Positions 8,364-16,771 of a DNA stretch of 64,000 nucleotides are shown here, piece by piece. Origin of the DNA: Allorhodopirellula heiligendammensis (GTDB lineage: Bacteria > Planctomycetota > Planctomycetia > Pirellulales > Pirellulaceae); assembly GCF_007860105.1 (NCBI RefSeq), contig NZ_SJPU01000003.1, positions 682,001 through 746,000 of the forward strand. Reading direction: 5' to 3'. The translations under genes were made by a program, and so were the position numbers. Within the stretch, counting starts at the first letter, position 1. Every line of letters starts with the position of its first letter. Below the pieces are notes generated by a model. It searched no databases. It worked only from the letters and a program-made list of their open reading frames with translations, and was not told the DNA's origin.

Positions 8364-10796
8364 TCATGGCTGGGGATGGAGCGTCCGGACGAGGAAATCA
8401 GTCATCAACTGGTGCAAATGCATCACAGTCCCTTCGCCCTCGGAAATAGCATGGGACCGACCAGGGTAGGCCATCATCTGAAATTGCTTGCCGAGTGCTA
8501 CCAGCCGGTTGATCAATCGCTGCGTTGAAGCGAAGTGAACATTGTCATCGCCCGTGCCGTGAATGATCAGGAGCGGGTCGTCGAGACCCTCGGCATGCGT
8601 CAGCGGCGATCCATCGACGAATCGTTGGCGGTCATCTTCGACCAATCCCATATAACGCTCTTGGTAAATCGTGTCGTAGTCGAGTTGGTCGGAGACCGGA
8701 GCGACCGCAATTCCGGCAGCATAGATTTCAGGGTAGCGGAAAACACTGTGCAGCGTCGTTGATCCCCCGCCGCTCCATCCCCACACGCCGACACGATCTG
8801 GATCGATTTGGGGAAAGCGTTTGAGTAGTTCGCCAACGCCCGCGGCTTGATCGGCGGGCGGTAATACCCCCAACTTCCCATGGACAATCTGCCTGAATTC
8901 GCGTCCGCGGGGTGACGCTGATCCGCGGTTGTCGATGCTGGCGACTGCAAATCCGAGTTGCGTCAGATAGCGATGCCACAGATACGTACGACCTCCGTAT
9001 GCATCACGAACAGTCTGGCCCGCCGGCTCGCCATACACATGCACCACCAGCGGTATGGAGTGTTCGAGTTCCTCAGCACTATCGGTTGACGTCGGCAGCA
9101 TGATCCATGCGTCCAGGGAGATCTGGTCGTCAATCGGAAGCGATATAAACTGCTGCTCGATTGGATTTAATGCAGAAATTGCCGCCTCTGCAGCAGCGTT
9201 GTCCTCCAAAATCTCCATTCGCGAGTAGGGGGCAAGGTGTACCAAACGGATGACCGGAGCTACCGAAAATGCTGACCAAGTTTCCAGTGCATAGCTTGCT
9301 GAGTGGCTAAGCTGGTACTGAAAGGTGCCATTATCTGCTGGCGAAACTCGTTGCGGGTGGGGTTCGGGCATTTGCCGGTTGCTCGCGGTCGTGTAGAGCG
9401 CTCGCCTAGTGGGGGCGTCTGGCGACGCGGTAAAAAAAACATCGCCCGTAGACTGGCTGACAGCACTGAGCTCGATCACGTCCCAGGGCCCCGTCGTGAT
9501 TGGCTCCAGCGAAACCCCGCGATGCACGCCGGCTTCGGTTAGTTCTTCGCTCGTATCCACGGGGCTAGTCATTAACCACGGCATGATGGCGACCCGGTAC
9601 AGATGCCGGTAGCCGGTTCGTTCACTCAACCAAAGCAGATCGATTGTTTCACGCAAGACACCATCACCCGAATCGGTTTCTTGCTCGGGTAAAAAGAGCA
9701 TCTTCGCTTGGTGCATCAGCCATCCAGGACTGGTGTCTGTCAGCAACACTACGCAATCGCCCGTCAAGGCGTCGCACAACCATAAGCGGTTTTCATTTTG
9801 ACGCCGATTGAGTTGTTGAACCAACAAACGTTCATTGGCACCGATTGCAGCCGGGGGTAACCATCGCAAGCCGGCGAGGTAGTGTTGGCGTGGATCACCT
9901 GCGATTCGCAGCCACACCGTTTGCTTCGTCTCAAAATCGTATACGCCGATCTTCGCGGCAGCATTGATTTGGCCGACTTTCGGGTACGCGAACCGTTTGA
10001 TAATCGGATACCTTTCCGACGTATTATCGATCAGAGAGTGCATTGGAACTTCCGATTCATCCAATTGCCAAAAGGCTAGCTTACTCCCGTCTGGGCTGAA
10101 CTCGAACCCTCGTGTGAGTTTGAGTTCTTCTTCGTAGACCCAGTCAAAGGTTCCATGGATGAGATCTGGTCGGTCGCTCGTCGCGATCTCCTGGATCTCA
10201 CCGGTAGCAGTAGTTTCGCAGAATAGATTACGATCACGAACGTAGGAAATGCGATCGCCCTGGGGAGAAAACTTCGCAAACATCAACGATTGGCTCGCAA
10301 CATCTTTCCCGCCAATTTTCCGCCACGACTTCGAAATTAGATCGAGCAGCCAGTAGTCTCCACGGGTGTGGGACCGCCAAACCCGCACCGAGTTGGTGAA
10401 CACGAGTAAGTATTGGTGGTCGGGCGACCAGATGTAATCGTCAATCGAGATCCGCTCACCGCTGGGAAGACGGAACTGATCCGCTGAGATAGCGACGGTT
10501 GACTTGCCATCAGGAAGCGATCGACGAATGATCTCCGGATGGCCCTCATCATTGTCGCGCATCGACCACAAGACGTCGTCACGGTGGTCCCATTGCATTG
10601 ACTGCTGTTGCAAGTTGAAATCGGGACCATGATAGATTCGGGCGAGCGATAACTCCGTGCGGTTAGCGACCGGCAGTGGCAACGGTGGTCCGCCACTCAT
10701 AGCCGGGGGGGCAGCAGTACCGGACACACCATGGCACAAAACCAGGAGTTGGCACAAGCAGGCGGGCAAGGCAAAATGGAACTGGATAGTTTTCAT
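8364..10796 (-). CDS. Secreted dipeptidyl-peptidase IV-like serine peptidase (S9)
   Basis: An 810-residue prolyl-oligopeptidase-family exopeptidase with a signal peptide (LPACLCQLLVLCHGVSGTAA). The N-terminal beta-propeller carries DWVYEEEL, the double-glutamate motif that in DPP-IV binds the substrate N-terminus. The C-terminal alpha/beta-hydrolase domain has the complete triad: S675 in GWSGGG, D750 in HGTGDDNVHF and H782 in PGRSHAIS. It should release N-terminal dipeptides, preferentially Xaa-Pro, from peptides in the periplasm or outside. The ATG at 10796 is preferred over the in-frame start at 10850 because it directly precedes the signal peptide. Confidence 0.93.
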   Translation of the reverse strand: MKTIQFHFALPACLCQLLVLCHGVSGTAAPPAMSGGPPLPLPVANRTELSLARIYHGPDFNLQQQSMQWDHRDDVLWSMRDNDEGHPEIIRRSLPDGKSTVAISADQFRLPSGERISIDDYIWSPDHQYLLVFTNSVRVWRSHTRGDYWLLDLISKSWRKIGGKDVASQSLMFAKFSPQGDRISYVRDRNLFCETTATGEIQEIATSDRPDLIHGTFDWVYEEELKLTRGFEFSPDGSKLAFWQLDESEVPMHSLIDNTSERYPIIKRFAYPKVGQINAAAKIGVYDFETKQTVWLRIAGDPRQHYLAGLRWLPPAAIGANERLLVQQLNRRQNENRLWLCDALTGDCVVLLTDTSPGWLMHQAKMLFLPEQETDSGDGVLRETIDLLWLSERTGYRHLYRVAIMPWLMTSPVDTSEELTEAGVHRGVSLEPITTGPWDVIELSAVSQSTGDVFFTASPDAPTRRALYTTASNRQMPEPHPQRVSPADNGTFQYQLSHSASYALETWSAFSVAPVIRLVHLAPYSRMEILEDNAAAEAAISALNPIEQQFISLPIDDQISLDAWIMLPTSTDSAEELEHSIPLVVHVYGEPAGQTVRDAYGGRTYLWHRYLTQLGFAVASIDNRGSASPRGREFRQIVHGKLGVLPPADQAAGVGELLKRFPQIDPDRVGVWGWSGGGSTTLHSVFRYPEIYAAGIAVAPVSDQLDYDTIYQERYMGLVEDDRQRFVDGSPLTHAEGLDDPLLIIHGTGDDNVHFASTQRLINRLVALGKQFQMMAYPGRSHAISEGEGTVMHLHQLMTDFLVRTLHPQP

Positions 10797-11296
10797 CACG
10801 TTGTGGTTCTCGGGGGACTGATCCGCAACTAATAATTCATCACCTTTCACACGGCCAAAGCTGCCTCGTGAATCGGTTTGGCGGGGGAGATAACGGCACT
10901 ATAGAGACTGTTCAATCTTGAGCACTGAAGTATACGCGCATCGCGGTAGCCTCGTTGAACCACGTGCCCATTTATTTGCGTTTCATTGCGTGGGGATGAA
11001 AGGTACCCATGCGATTTGACTGATAACCGAAACGCGGGTGCTGGAGGCCACCGTCCTGCAGACGGGGCACATGCTACCGCTCGGGATTCACGCCGCCCAC
11101 CCAATTTATCCGCTCACGGTAGTTCTTCATTTGCGTCAAAACGTATCACCGTGAAGCATGGCAAAAATCGATCGAAACAGTTATGGAAATGGTAGTCACA
11201 CGCCCGGGTGATGTGCACCTGAGATCGCATCTCTCCAACGTCAACGGTTAGCCGCTCAGGATTGCTCGAGACATCGATGGCCGCCTCGCGTATCGC
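10797..11296. other. Intergenic region without recognised gene
   Basis: 500 bases between the start of the peptidase gene and the end of the flavodoxin gene. Short open frames exist on both strands, but none has a conserved motif, export signal or ribosome-binding site. It should contain the peptidase promoter and the terminator of the flavodoxin cluster; I could not place either. Confidence 0.4.
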
Positions 11297-12025
11297 TTAG
11301 ACGACACTGGTCTGTGAGAGCGATTCGACACGAACGTGCCAGGTCTGAAGCGCGATAGCGTCTTCATCATCCACTTCGATCACGCTGAACAATTCCCGCG
11401 CGCCGCAGGCTCGCAGCCAATCGTTGATCTGATGACCGAAAGCACAGAACTCGTCGTAGCTGCGATCGCCGAGCGCCAACACGCCAAATTGCAAAGAATC
11501 CAGGCTTGTCACCTGCTGCATGACTGACTGAGAAAACTCGATCGCGTGATCGGGCGGATCGCCCTGGCCGGCGGTACTGGCGATGAACAATGCCTGTCTG
11601 GCTGCGGCCAGCTGTTCATGCGTGACTGCGTCGATCGGCGTCAATCGAATGTCACAGCCGAGTTGCTCTAGTTGAGCACAGGTTTGCTGGGCTAGCGATT
11701 CAGCGAAACCTGTTTCACTTGCGTACACAACGAGAACGCCATCAAAATAGCTACGTTCGAGTTGCGGATCCATGCGGTGCAGCCCCTCACGACGAACTGC
11801 CTGGGATTTGACGTTGGCACGAGTGCGCTGCCAAGTCCAAACAAGCATTGCCAAGAAGCTCGCCAGTACCAGCGTAGCCAAGTTCCAACGCGATGGTAGC
11901 GGGGTGGCGATCCACCAATCTCCCGGCGTCCACCACATGCTTAACATTGCTGCGGTGACCAAGGCTGCCCCTGCGATGAGGTTGGCAGCCCTGGTCGATG
12001 TTAGCGGTGAGCAACACTTGGCCAT
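11297..12025 (-). CDS. Membrane-anchored flavodoxin-domain protein
   Basis: 242 residues. Two hydrophobic helices (about residues 15-30 and 45-65) are followed by a flavodoxin domain with the FMN phosphate loop YASETGFAESLAQQ, the STAGQGDPP loop and the GVLALGDRSYDEFCAFG segment typical of cytochrome-P450-reductase and sulfite-reductase flavodoxin modules. There is no FAD/NAD(P)H module, so it needs a separate reductase. It starts 7 bases after the DUF4198 gene; a longer frame to 12064 would overlap that gene. As the last gene of the PepSY/DUF2271/DUF4198 cluster it probably passes electrons on the cytoplasmic side to the PepSY membrane protein (inference). Confidence 0.85.
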   Translation of the reverse strand: MAKCCSPLTSTRAANLIAGAALVTAAMLSMWWTPGDWWIATPLPSRWNLATLVLASFLAMLVWTWQRTRANVKSQAVRREGLHRMDPQLERSYFDGVLVVYASETGFAESLAQQTCAQLEQLGCDIRLTPIDAVTHEQLAAARQALFIASTAGQGDPPDHAIEFSQSVMQQVTSLDSLQFGVLALGDRSYDEFCAFGHQINDWLRACGARELFSVIEVDDEDAIALQTWHVRVESLSQTSVV

Positions 12026-12032
12026 CAAAGAA

Positions 12033-12839
12033 CTACTGTGGCAAGACTTCGAGAGTGGCGGCATAGCTCAGGCGACGACTATTCGCCTGCGGCACTGACG
12101 TCTTTTTGTCTTCGGTGCTGGTCTCTAGCCAGTACATGCCCGGTTCGTCCCAAGCGACGGAAAACTCACCGTTCGCGTCGGTGGTCAACTGCACTTCGTC
12201 CTGGGCGTTGCGATAGCGAGTTTCGCCACGAATGACGGTAACTTCCATGCCTTCGACCGGCTCACCGTTGACTACCAAGCGGAACTTGGTGGTCTCACCG
12301 GCATAAAGATCGTTAGGATGCGTGAGGGGAACTAACTCGACGCCCTCTCCGGTTGGCTGGATCGACTCGATAGAAGGCGCACCGTTGGTGACGAATGTTT
12401 CAATTCGACCGATGCTCTCGGTGACTTGCACGTTTTCCGCATTGGCTGGAATGGCGTCCGCAAGCATTTCTGGCGTGCCTCGAAATCGCTTTCGTTCGCC
12501 GTCCTCTTCCCAGCCAGCGAACACGCCACGGTTGACGATGGCGATACGATAGGTGCCTTTTTCCGTCAGGGGTAGATCGAAGACACTGCGGTATTTGCCG
12601 ACCGATTGGTTTTCAGCGGTGACCGCGGTGCCACTCGGGGCAATGATTTCCAGTCCGTCAAGCCTGAGAGGAAAGTGGTTGAAATAGAACAGGTCGTTCG
12701 AGACAGCCGCATCGACCGTCACCCAAGGTTCTGGCCCCGAGAGAACGGTTTGTGAGGGACGCAACCAAACTTTATGAGCGAAACTAGTCGCCGGTAGTAA
12801 GGATACGAGCAACAGTGTGGATAGAAAAAAACGTTTCAT
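12033..12839 (-). CDS. DUF4198 periplasmic protein
   Basis: 268 residues with a signal peptide ([21 protein letters not shown]) and a mature N-terminus starting HKVWLRPS, the typical DUF4198 opening that resembles metal-binding CbiK/NikK-type proteins. Two beta-sandwich regions follow: the DUF4198 core to about residue 140, then a Cna_B/transthyretin-like domain ([23 protein letters not shown]). AGGAAT, a plausible ribosome-binding site, lies about 9 bases before the ATG. DUF4198 proteins often accompany metal uptake or PepSY systems, so a periplasmic metal or ligand role is likely but unproven. Confidence 0.85.
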   Translation of the reverse strand: MKRFFLSTLLLVSLLPATSFAHKVWLRPSQTVLSGPEPWVTVDAAVSNDLFYFNHFPLRLDGLEIIAPSGTAVTAENQSVGKYRSVFDLPLTEKGTYRIAIVNRGVFAGWEEDGERKRFRGTPEMLADAIPANAENVQVTESIGRIETFVTNGAPSIESIQPTGEGVELVPLTHPNDLYAGETTKFRLVVNGEPVEGMEVTVIRGETRYRNAQDEVQLTTDANGEFSVAWDEPGMYWLETSTEDKKTSVPQANSRRLSYAATLEVLPQ

Positions 12840-12916
12840 GAAAGGTGATTCCTAGAGAGAGAAAAAGTGATGGTTGAGGGGGGAGCTTTGTCGCGTCCGC
12901 GGTCCGTGAGAAACGC

Positions 12917-13453
12917 TTACTTTGCTGGCTGTAAGGTCAATTTGATTTCACCGAGTTCTTCCTCCCCCTTGGCCTCCTGCACCTGAAGTTTCTCGGAAGG
13001 CCAGGTGAAGGGCAGCGTTAGTAGTTCACGTCCACCAACTTCCCGTGAGGCTTCAACGACGAGACTGTAGTCTCCTGGCGATAATTTAGCGAAACGAGGA
13101 TCCGTGAAGGCAAACGATAATTTGTGGTCGCCAGCTGGACGTGTGGCAGCGGAAACACCATCAACGGGCATTTTTAAGCTGCGGCCGGAGCGGCGCCACC
13201 ACTGCCGTAGGTCCGGCAACCACTTCGTTCCCGCACCCTCTTGTGATTCCGTCATTTGATACCAAACGGTGAGGTTGGCAACGGCCTGGCGGTCTTCGTC
13301 TTGGATCCATACCGCAACGTAAGGGCGATGGTATTCCGAGACGTTCATGCGCGGGATCTCGATCGTAAGCTCCACGTCAGCGGTAGGCTCGTCCGCCCAA
13401 CCTACGCCCGCCAAAGCGAGAAATAAAATCACACCGGTCAGTTTTGTGTTCAT
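12917..13453 (-). CDS. DUF2271 periplasmic protein with flavinylation motif
   Basis: 178 residues with a short signal peptide ending at about GWA-DEP. The core WYQMTES...KWLPDLRQWWRRSGR is characteristic of DUF2271. Residues 98-104 read DGVSAAT (bases 13142-13162), which fits the Dxx(S/T)(G/A)A(T/S) motif whose last residue is esterified to FMN by the periplasmic transferase ApbE. That suggests a covalently flavinylated electron carrier; no apbE gene lies in the window. TTG at 13456 directly precedes the ATG used. It is located between PepSY and DUF4198 genes on one strand. Confidence 0.85.
   Translation of the reverse strand: MNTKLTGVILFLALAGVGWADEPTADVELTIEIPRMNVSEYHRPYVAVWIQDEDRQAVANLTVWYQMTESQEGAGTKWLPDLRQWWRRSGRSLKMPVDGVSAATRPAGDHKLSFAFTDPRFAKLSPGDYSLVVEASREVGGRELLTLPFTWPSEKLQVQEAKGEEELGEIKLTLQPAK
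13142..13162 (-). other. Codons of putative ApbE flavinylation motif
   Basis: Encodes DGVSAAT within the DUF2271 protein. In known ApbE substrates the final Thr/Ser receives FMN through a phosphoester bond. The assignment rests on motif match, periplasmic location and family. Confidence 0.6.
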
Positions 13454-13483
13454 CAATCAGTTCTTTTCTTTTGGTAGATGTAT

Positions 13484-14116
13484 TTAGTGAATGAGCAGAA
13501 TTGCGACCAACCACGGTGCAACCAATCCGAGACCAACCAGTGGCCAGGTCATACTACGACGCCGCGCATGTTCGATCAGCAACAGCAATCCGGTCACGCA
13601 GAATACGAGTGTGGACAGTGCGAAAAGATCCAATACCCACTTCCACGCCGCCCCGGTGTTACGCCCTTTGTGCAAGTCGTTGAAATAAGAAACCCAGCCG
13701 CGGTGTGTCTGTTCAAATTCGACTGCCCCCGTCTCGCGATCGATCGCCAGCCACGCGTCACTGCCAGGGCCAGGCATCGAGATGTAAATTTCATCTTCTG
13801 ACCACTCCGCCGAACGTCGGCCGATCGGCTTTCGAAATTGATCGCCCAGCCAATCGGAGAGTTCGACCGGCAGTGGCTCAAGACCGTCAGCGGCAGAGGC
13901 GTTAAGGGTTGCGAGTAGTTGCGGTGGTAACTCGGCCGACAGCGTCTCGGTAACAACGTCTGACTTAATCTGAGCGGCGTGATTGAGGGTGATTCCCGTG
14001 ATCGCGAACAACATCATGCCTACAAGACTGACAGCTGAACTAATCCAATGCCACGCAATGATCGTTCGCAAACGATACTTGCGAGGCGTGATGTCGGATT
14101 CTGTGTTGGCAGGCAT
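13484..14116 (-). CDS. PepSY-associated inner-membrane protein
   Basis: 210 residues with about three membrane helices (20-45, 160-185, 190-210) and a periplasmic PepSY-like stretch between them. Conserved family points are AWHWISS at the start of helix 1, GITLNHA at its end, and [18 protein letters not shown] before helix 2. The histidines in these positions are candidates for haem b ligands, as proposed for PepSY-TM ferric reductases. The frame is open to 14188, which would overlap the DUF1559 gene; the ATG at 14116 avoids this. Transmembrane electron transfer to the DUF2271 flavoprotein is the likely job (inference). Confidence 0.85.
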   Translation of the reverse strand: MPANTESDITPRKYRLRTIIAWHWISSAVSLVGMMLFAITGITLNHAAQIKSDVVTETLSAELPPQLLATLNASAADGLEPLPVELSDWLGDQFRKPIGRRSAEWSEDEIYISMPGPGSDAWLAIDRETGAVEFEQTHRGWVSYFNDLHKGRNTGAAWKWVLDLFALSTLVFCVTGLLLLIEHARRRSMTWPLVGLGLVAPWLVAILLIH

Positions 14117-14142
14117 GGCTAGTCGATGTGGGGCCGCTTGGA

Positions 14143-15231
14143 CTACTCCGAAGTGACCGTTTTCACTTCGTTGCCTTGCTTCGTCCAACTCGCATGCCAG
14201 ACTGCGCGATCGACTGAGTCGGTCACGTTTCGAACACTACCGTCGGCCATCGCGACTTTCGCGAATCCTGTATGGTAGCTGCGCGCCGCCGTGATTTTGG
14301 ATGAACCATAAACCATGTCCGGGACGGGGCTGTTCGGTGTCAGCCGCCCATTGATAATCGGACCGCTCGGTACGCTGCCTCGTAGCCAGTAATGATTGCG
14401 ATCGCCACTCCAACCACTGATGAATGATTCGATGCCGCTGAATCCGCCGGCGTCCGCAGCCTCAGCGAGAGTTGCGTTGATTCCCGTATTGGCTGTCGCA
14501 CGGTTGGAGCGAACATCCATCGCGGGCGTGGGAGTCGCGACTTCTAATCCGGAACCGATCGTCGTTTCGGCGAACACGATCGTATTGCTGGTGCCATCTA
14601 AGATATCGCGAAAACCAACCTTCGCACCCACCCAACAAAGCCCGTCTGATTTGACACCATTGCCAGGATGGAATACGCCGTCGAGTCCGCTGCCCTGATT
14701 CATGCTGTAGCTGGTGCCGGCAATTTGAATGCTCGCACCCGAGGGCATCGTGAGGCTATGTAAGGTTGCATTGACATCACTCGGGCATTCATAGGTTGCG
14801 ACTCGTGTCCCAGCCGCTTCTTGCAAACCAACAGGCAGATCAGCCAACGCCGGGTGCCCCATGTAAATATCAAAGTCGATGAGGCTCTGCAGCTGCGCTT
14901 GTTCTAGAAACGGGAGGATTTTGGCAAGCGGCGAATAGTCGCTGGGGTACCCGCCGGGCCATGAATACCCATTGTTCGGAAAGGCACCGTTATACGTTGA
15001 TGCGTAATTGTGCAGACCCAACCCGACCTGTTTGAGGTTGTTTCCGCATTGCATCGCCCGTGCGGCTTCACGAGCGGCTTGCACGGCGGGAAGTAGCAAT
15101 CCCACCAGCACGCCAATGATTGCGATCACCACTAATAGTTCGACGAGCGTGAAGGCAGGGCGGATTCGCTGCCGCATTGTCCGGGAGCGATACGTCACGC
15201 CACGGGGGCCAGCAACATTCATTGACGACAT
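14143..15231 (-). CDS. DUF1559 protein with prepilin-type N-terminal leader
   Basis: 362 residues. A short basic leader precedes the prepilin methylation signature [16 protein letters not shown] and a single hydrophobic helix, followed by the DUF1559 domain ([29 protein letters not shown]). The C-terminus keeps a version of the family's H-x-DG motif ([14 protein letters not shown]). Such proteins are a large planctomycete expansion of pseudopilin-like surface proteins with unclear function. AGGAAAT 4 bases before the ATG is a good ribosome-binding site. It is the first gene of the strand block leading into the PepSY cluster, 26 bases before the next start. Confidence 0.93.
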   Translation of the reverse strand: MSSMNVAGPRGVTYRSRTMRQRIRPAFTLVELLVVIAIIGVLVGLLLPAVQAAREAARAMQCGNNLKQVGLGLHNYASTYNGAFPNNGYSWPGGYPSDYSPLAKILPFLEQAQLQSLIDFDIYMGHPALADLPVGLQEAAGTRVATYECPSDVNATLHSLTMPSGASIQIAGTSYSMNQGSGLDGVFHPGNGVKSDGLCWVGAKVGFRDILDGTSNTIVFAETTIGSGLEVATPTPAMDVRSNRATANTGINATLAEAADAGGFSGIESFISGWSGDRNHYWLRGSVPSGPIINGRLTPNSPVPDMVYGSSKITAARSYHTGFAKVAMADGSVRNVTDSVDRAVWHASWTKQGNEVKTVTSE

Positions 15232-15595
15232 TTTATTTCCTAGTCTAGAGGCACACAGGGGAGGTGGGACGCGGACCTGAGAGTCAAGCTTGATGGTCGG
15301 GAAGGACCGTCACGCTTTCAGGTGCGGATGGGGTGTGGCTGGCTAGCAGACTAAGGGGCGTCTGTGGCTTGCTATGTCGAGAGGCAGTGATGCTACTGCG
15401 AATCAGTCTCAGAATCATCTTCGGCAGTGTGATCAAAATCAAGGGGGCAACGTCTATTTTTGTCAAGAAAGCGAACAGGATTTCCAGTTCCGATGTGGCT
15501 CGCGCCTGTCCGTTGCACGCCAAAGTGCGTGCAGCGATCCTGCACTGACGGCGGCCCACTCGCTAGCAGGGCGCCAGGTTATCGGCCGGCGTATC
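15232..15595. other. Intergenic region upstream of DUF1559 gene
   Basis: 364 bases between the ABC ATPase stop and the DUF1559 start. It must contain the promoter for the DUF1559/PepSY block. I see no hairpin or small gene with support. Confidence 0.4.
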
Positions 15596-16378
15596 TCAAG
15601 GTAGTGACGCTGCCAGGGGCTGCTCGAATCCACCCACGACTTGCTGATAATAGGCGGCGAGCGATTGTGGATCAGCGTGCGCGGATGTCGCGAACTGCTG
15701 CAACACTTGCCCGTCTTTCAAAACCACTACGCGATCGGCCCACGCTGCCACACTGGGCTCATGGGTCACCATTACAATCGTCCGCTGTTGGGATTCACAC
15801 AGACGCCGCAGAAGCTCACAAATCGCTTGCCCCGTGACCGAATCCAGGCTGCCCGTTGGTTCGTCAGCGAAAACGATCGCGGGGTTGGAGATGAGCGATC
15901 GCGCGATCGCCACACGCTGTTGCTCTCCACCGCTGAGCGAATCCGGACGGTGAGTCAATCGATCTTCGATTCCCAGTTGCTGGGCAAGGTCGTAGATCGC
16001 TTCATCATCCTGGAATTTGATGCCTGCCGCGTAGAGCGGAAACATAATATTGTCGTACGCGTTGAGCGAGGGAACGAGATTAAAAGCCTGGAAAACCAAG
16101 CCGATACAACGCCGACGAAAATGGGTAAGTCCCCGGTCCGAGAGAGTCGCGAGATCTTGACCATCAATGGTGATGCTTCCAGACGTCGGACGCGTTAACC
16201 CGCTCATGAGATGCATCAGGGTGCTTTTGCCCGACCCACTCGCCCCCATCACAGCCACAAACTCCCCTGCATGGATCGTCAGATCCACGTCCAGTAACGC
16301 GTTGACAGTTCGATCACCTTGCTGGTAAGCCTTGGTGGCTTTCTTGACCTCAGCAATGGGATGAGTGATATCAGTCAT
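15596..16378 (-). CDS. LolD/MacB-type ABC transporter ATPase
   Basis: 260 residues with Walker [10 protein letters not shown], signature [15 protein letters not shown], Walker [13 protein letters not shown] and the switch histidine in VMVTHEP. The subfamily partners FtsX-like permeases that move lipoproteins, peptides or drugs across the envelope without a classical pore. It is about 390 bases downstream of the 936-residue permease gene and is very similar in layout to the second ATPase of this locus. It could serve either of the two permeases here; its C-terminal tail (VGGFEQPLAASLP) is longer than that of its paralogue. Confidence 0.93.
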   Translation of the reverse strand: MTDITHPIAEVKKATKAYQQGDRTVNALLDVDLTIHAGEFVAVMGASGSGKSTLMHLMSGLTRPTSGSITIDGQDLATLSDRGLTHFRRRCIGLVFQAFNLVPSLNAYDNIMFPLYAAGIKFQDDEAIYDLAQQLGIEDRLTHRPDSLSGGEQQRVAIARSLISNPAIVFADEPTGSLDSVTGQAICELLRRLCESQQRTIVMVTHEPSVAAWADRVVVLKDGQVLQQFATSAHADPQSLAAYYQQVVGGFEQPLAASLP

Positions 16379-16771
16379 AGAGTATTTTCAAAAAGATGAT
16401 TCGAAGATTAACGAGCGCGGCAAGGCTGGAGGCTATCCTCTAGCGCCCTCCTCAGCCGCACTTTATCGGTGAGCTCGGTTGCTTGCTTGGGATGGTTCTA
16501 TTCGTAACAACATTCTTTTCCTGCGAGTTTCGTTCGCATAGATCGTGCCACTGGATAGGTGAAATGAGCTAAATATCTGTAGCCGAGTACGGCATTCGAC
16601 AGAATTGGCTGCGATATCGATTGTTTGCTGTGAGGAAAAAACGCTAGCTAGGTCGAACTACGAGCTCGTCAAAGTTTCGGCCAGTGGCAGGGGGTGAAAG
16701 AGACACCGCACGTGATGGAAAATCCGCCGTACCTCAACCTCCCTATGCCCAACCTCCCTGATGCGACCGGA
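16379..16771. other. Intergenic gap within ABC locus
   Basis: 393 bases separate the large permease from the downstream ATPase gene on the same strand, so the ATPase may have its own promoter here. Nothing recognisable was seen in it. Confidence 0.4.
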
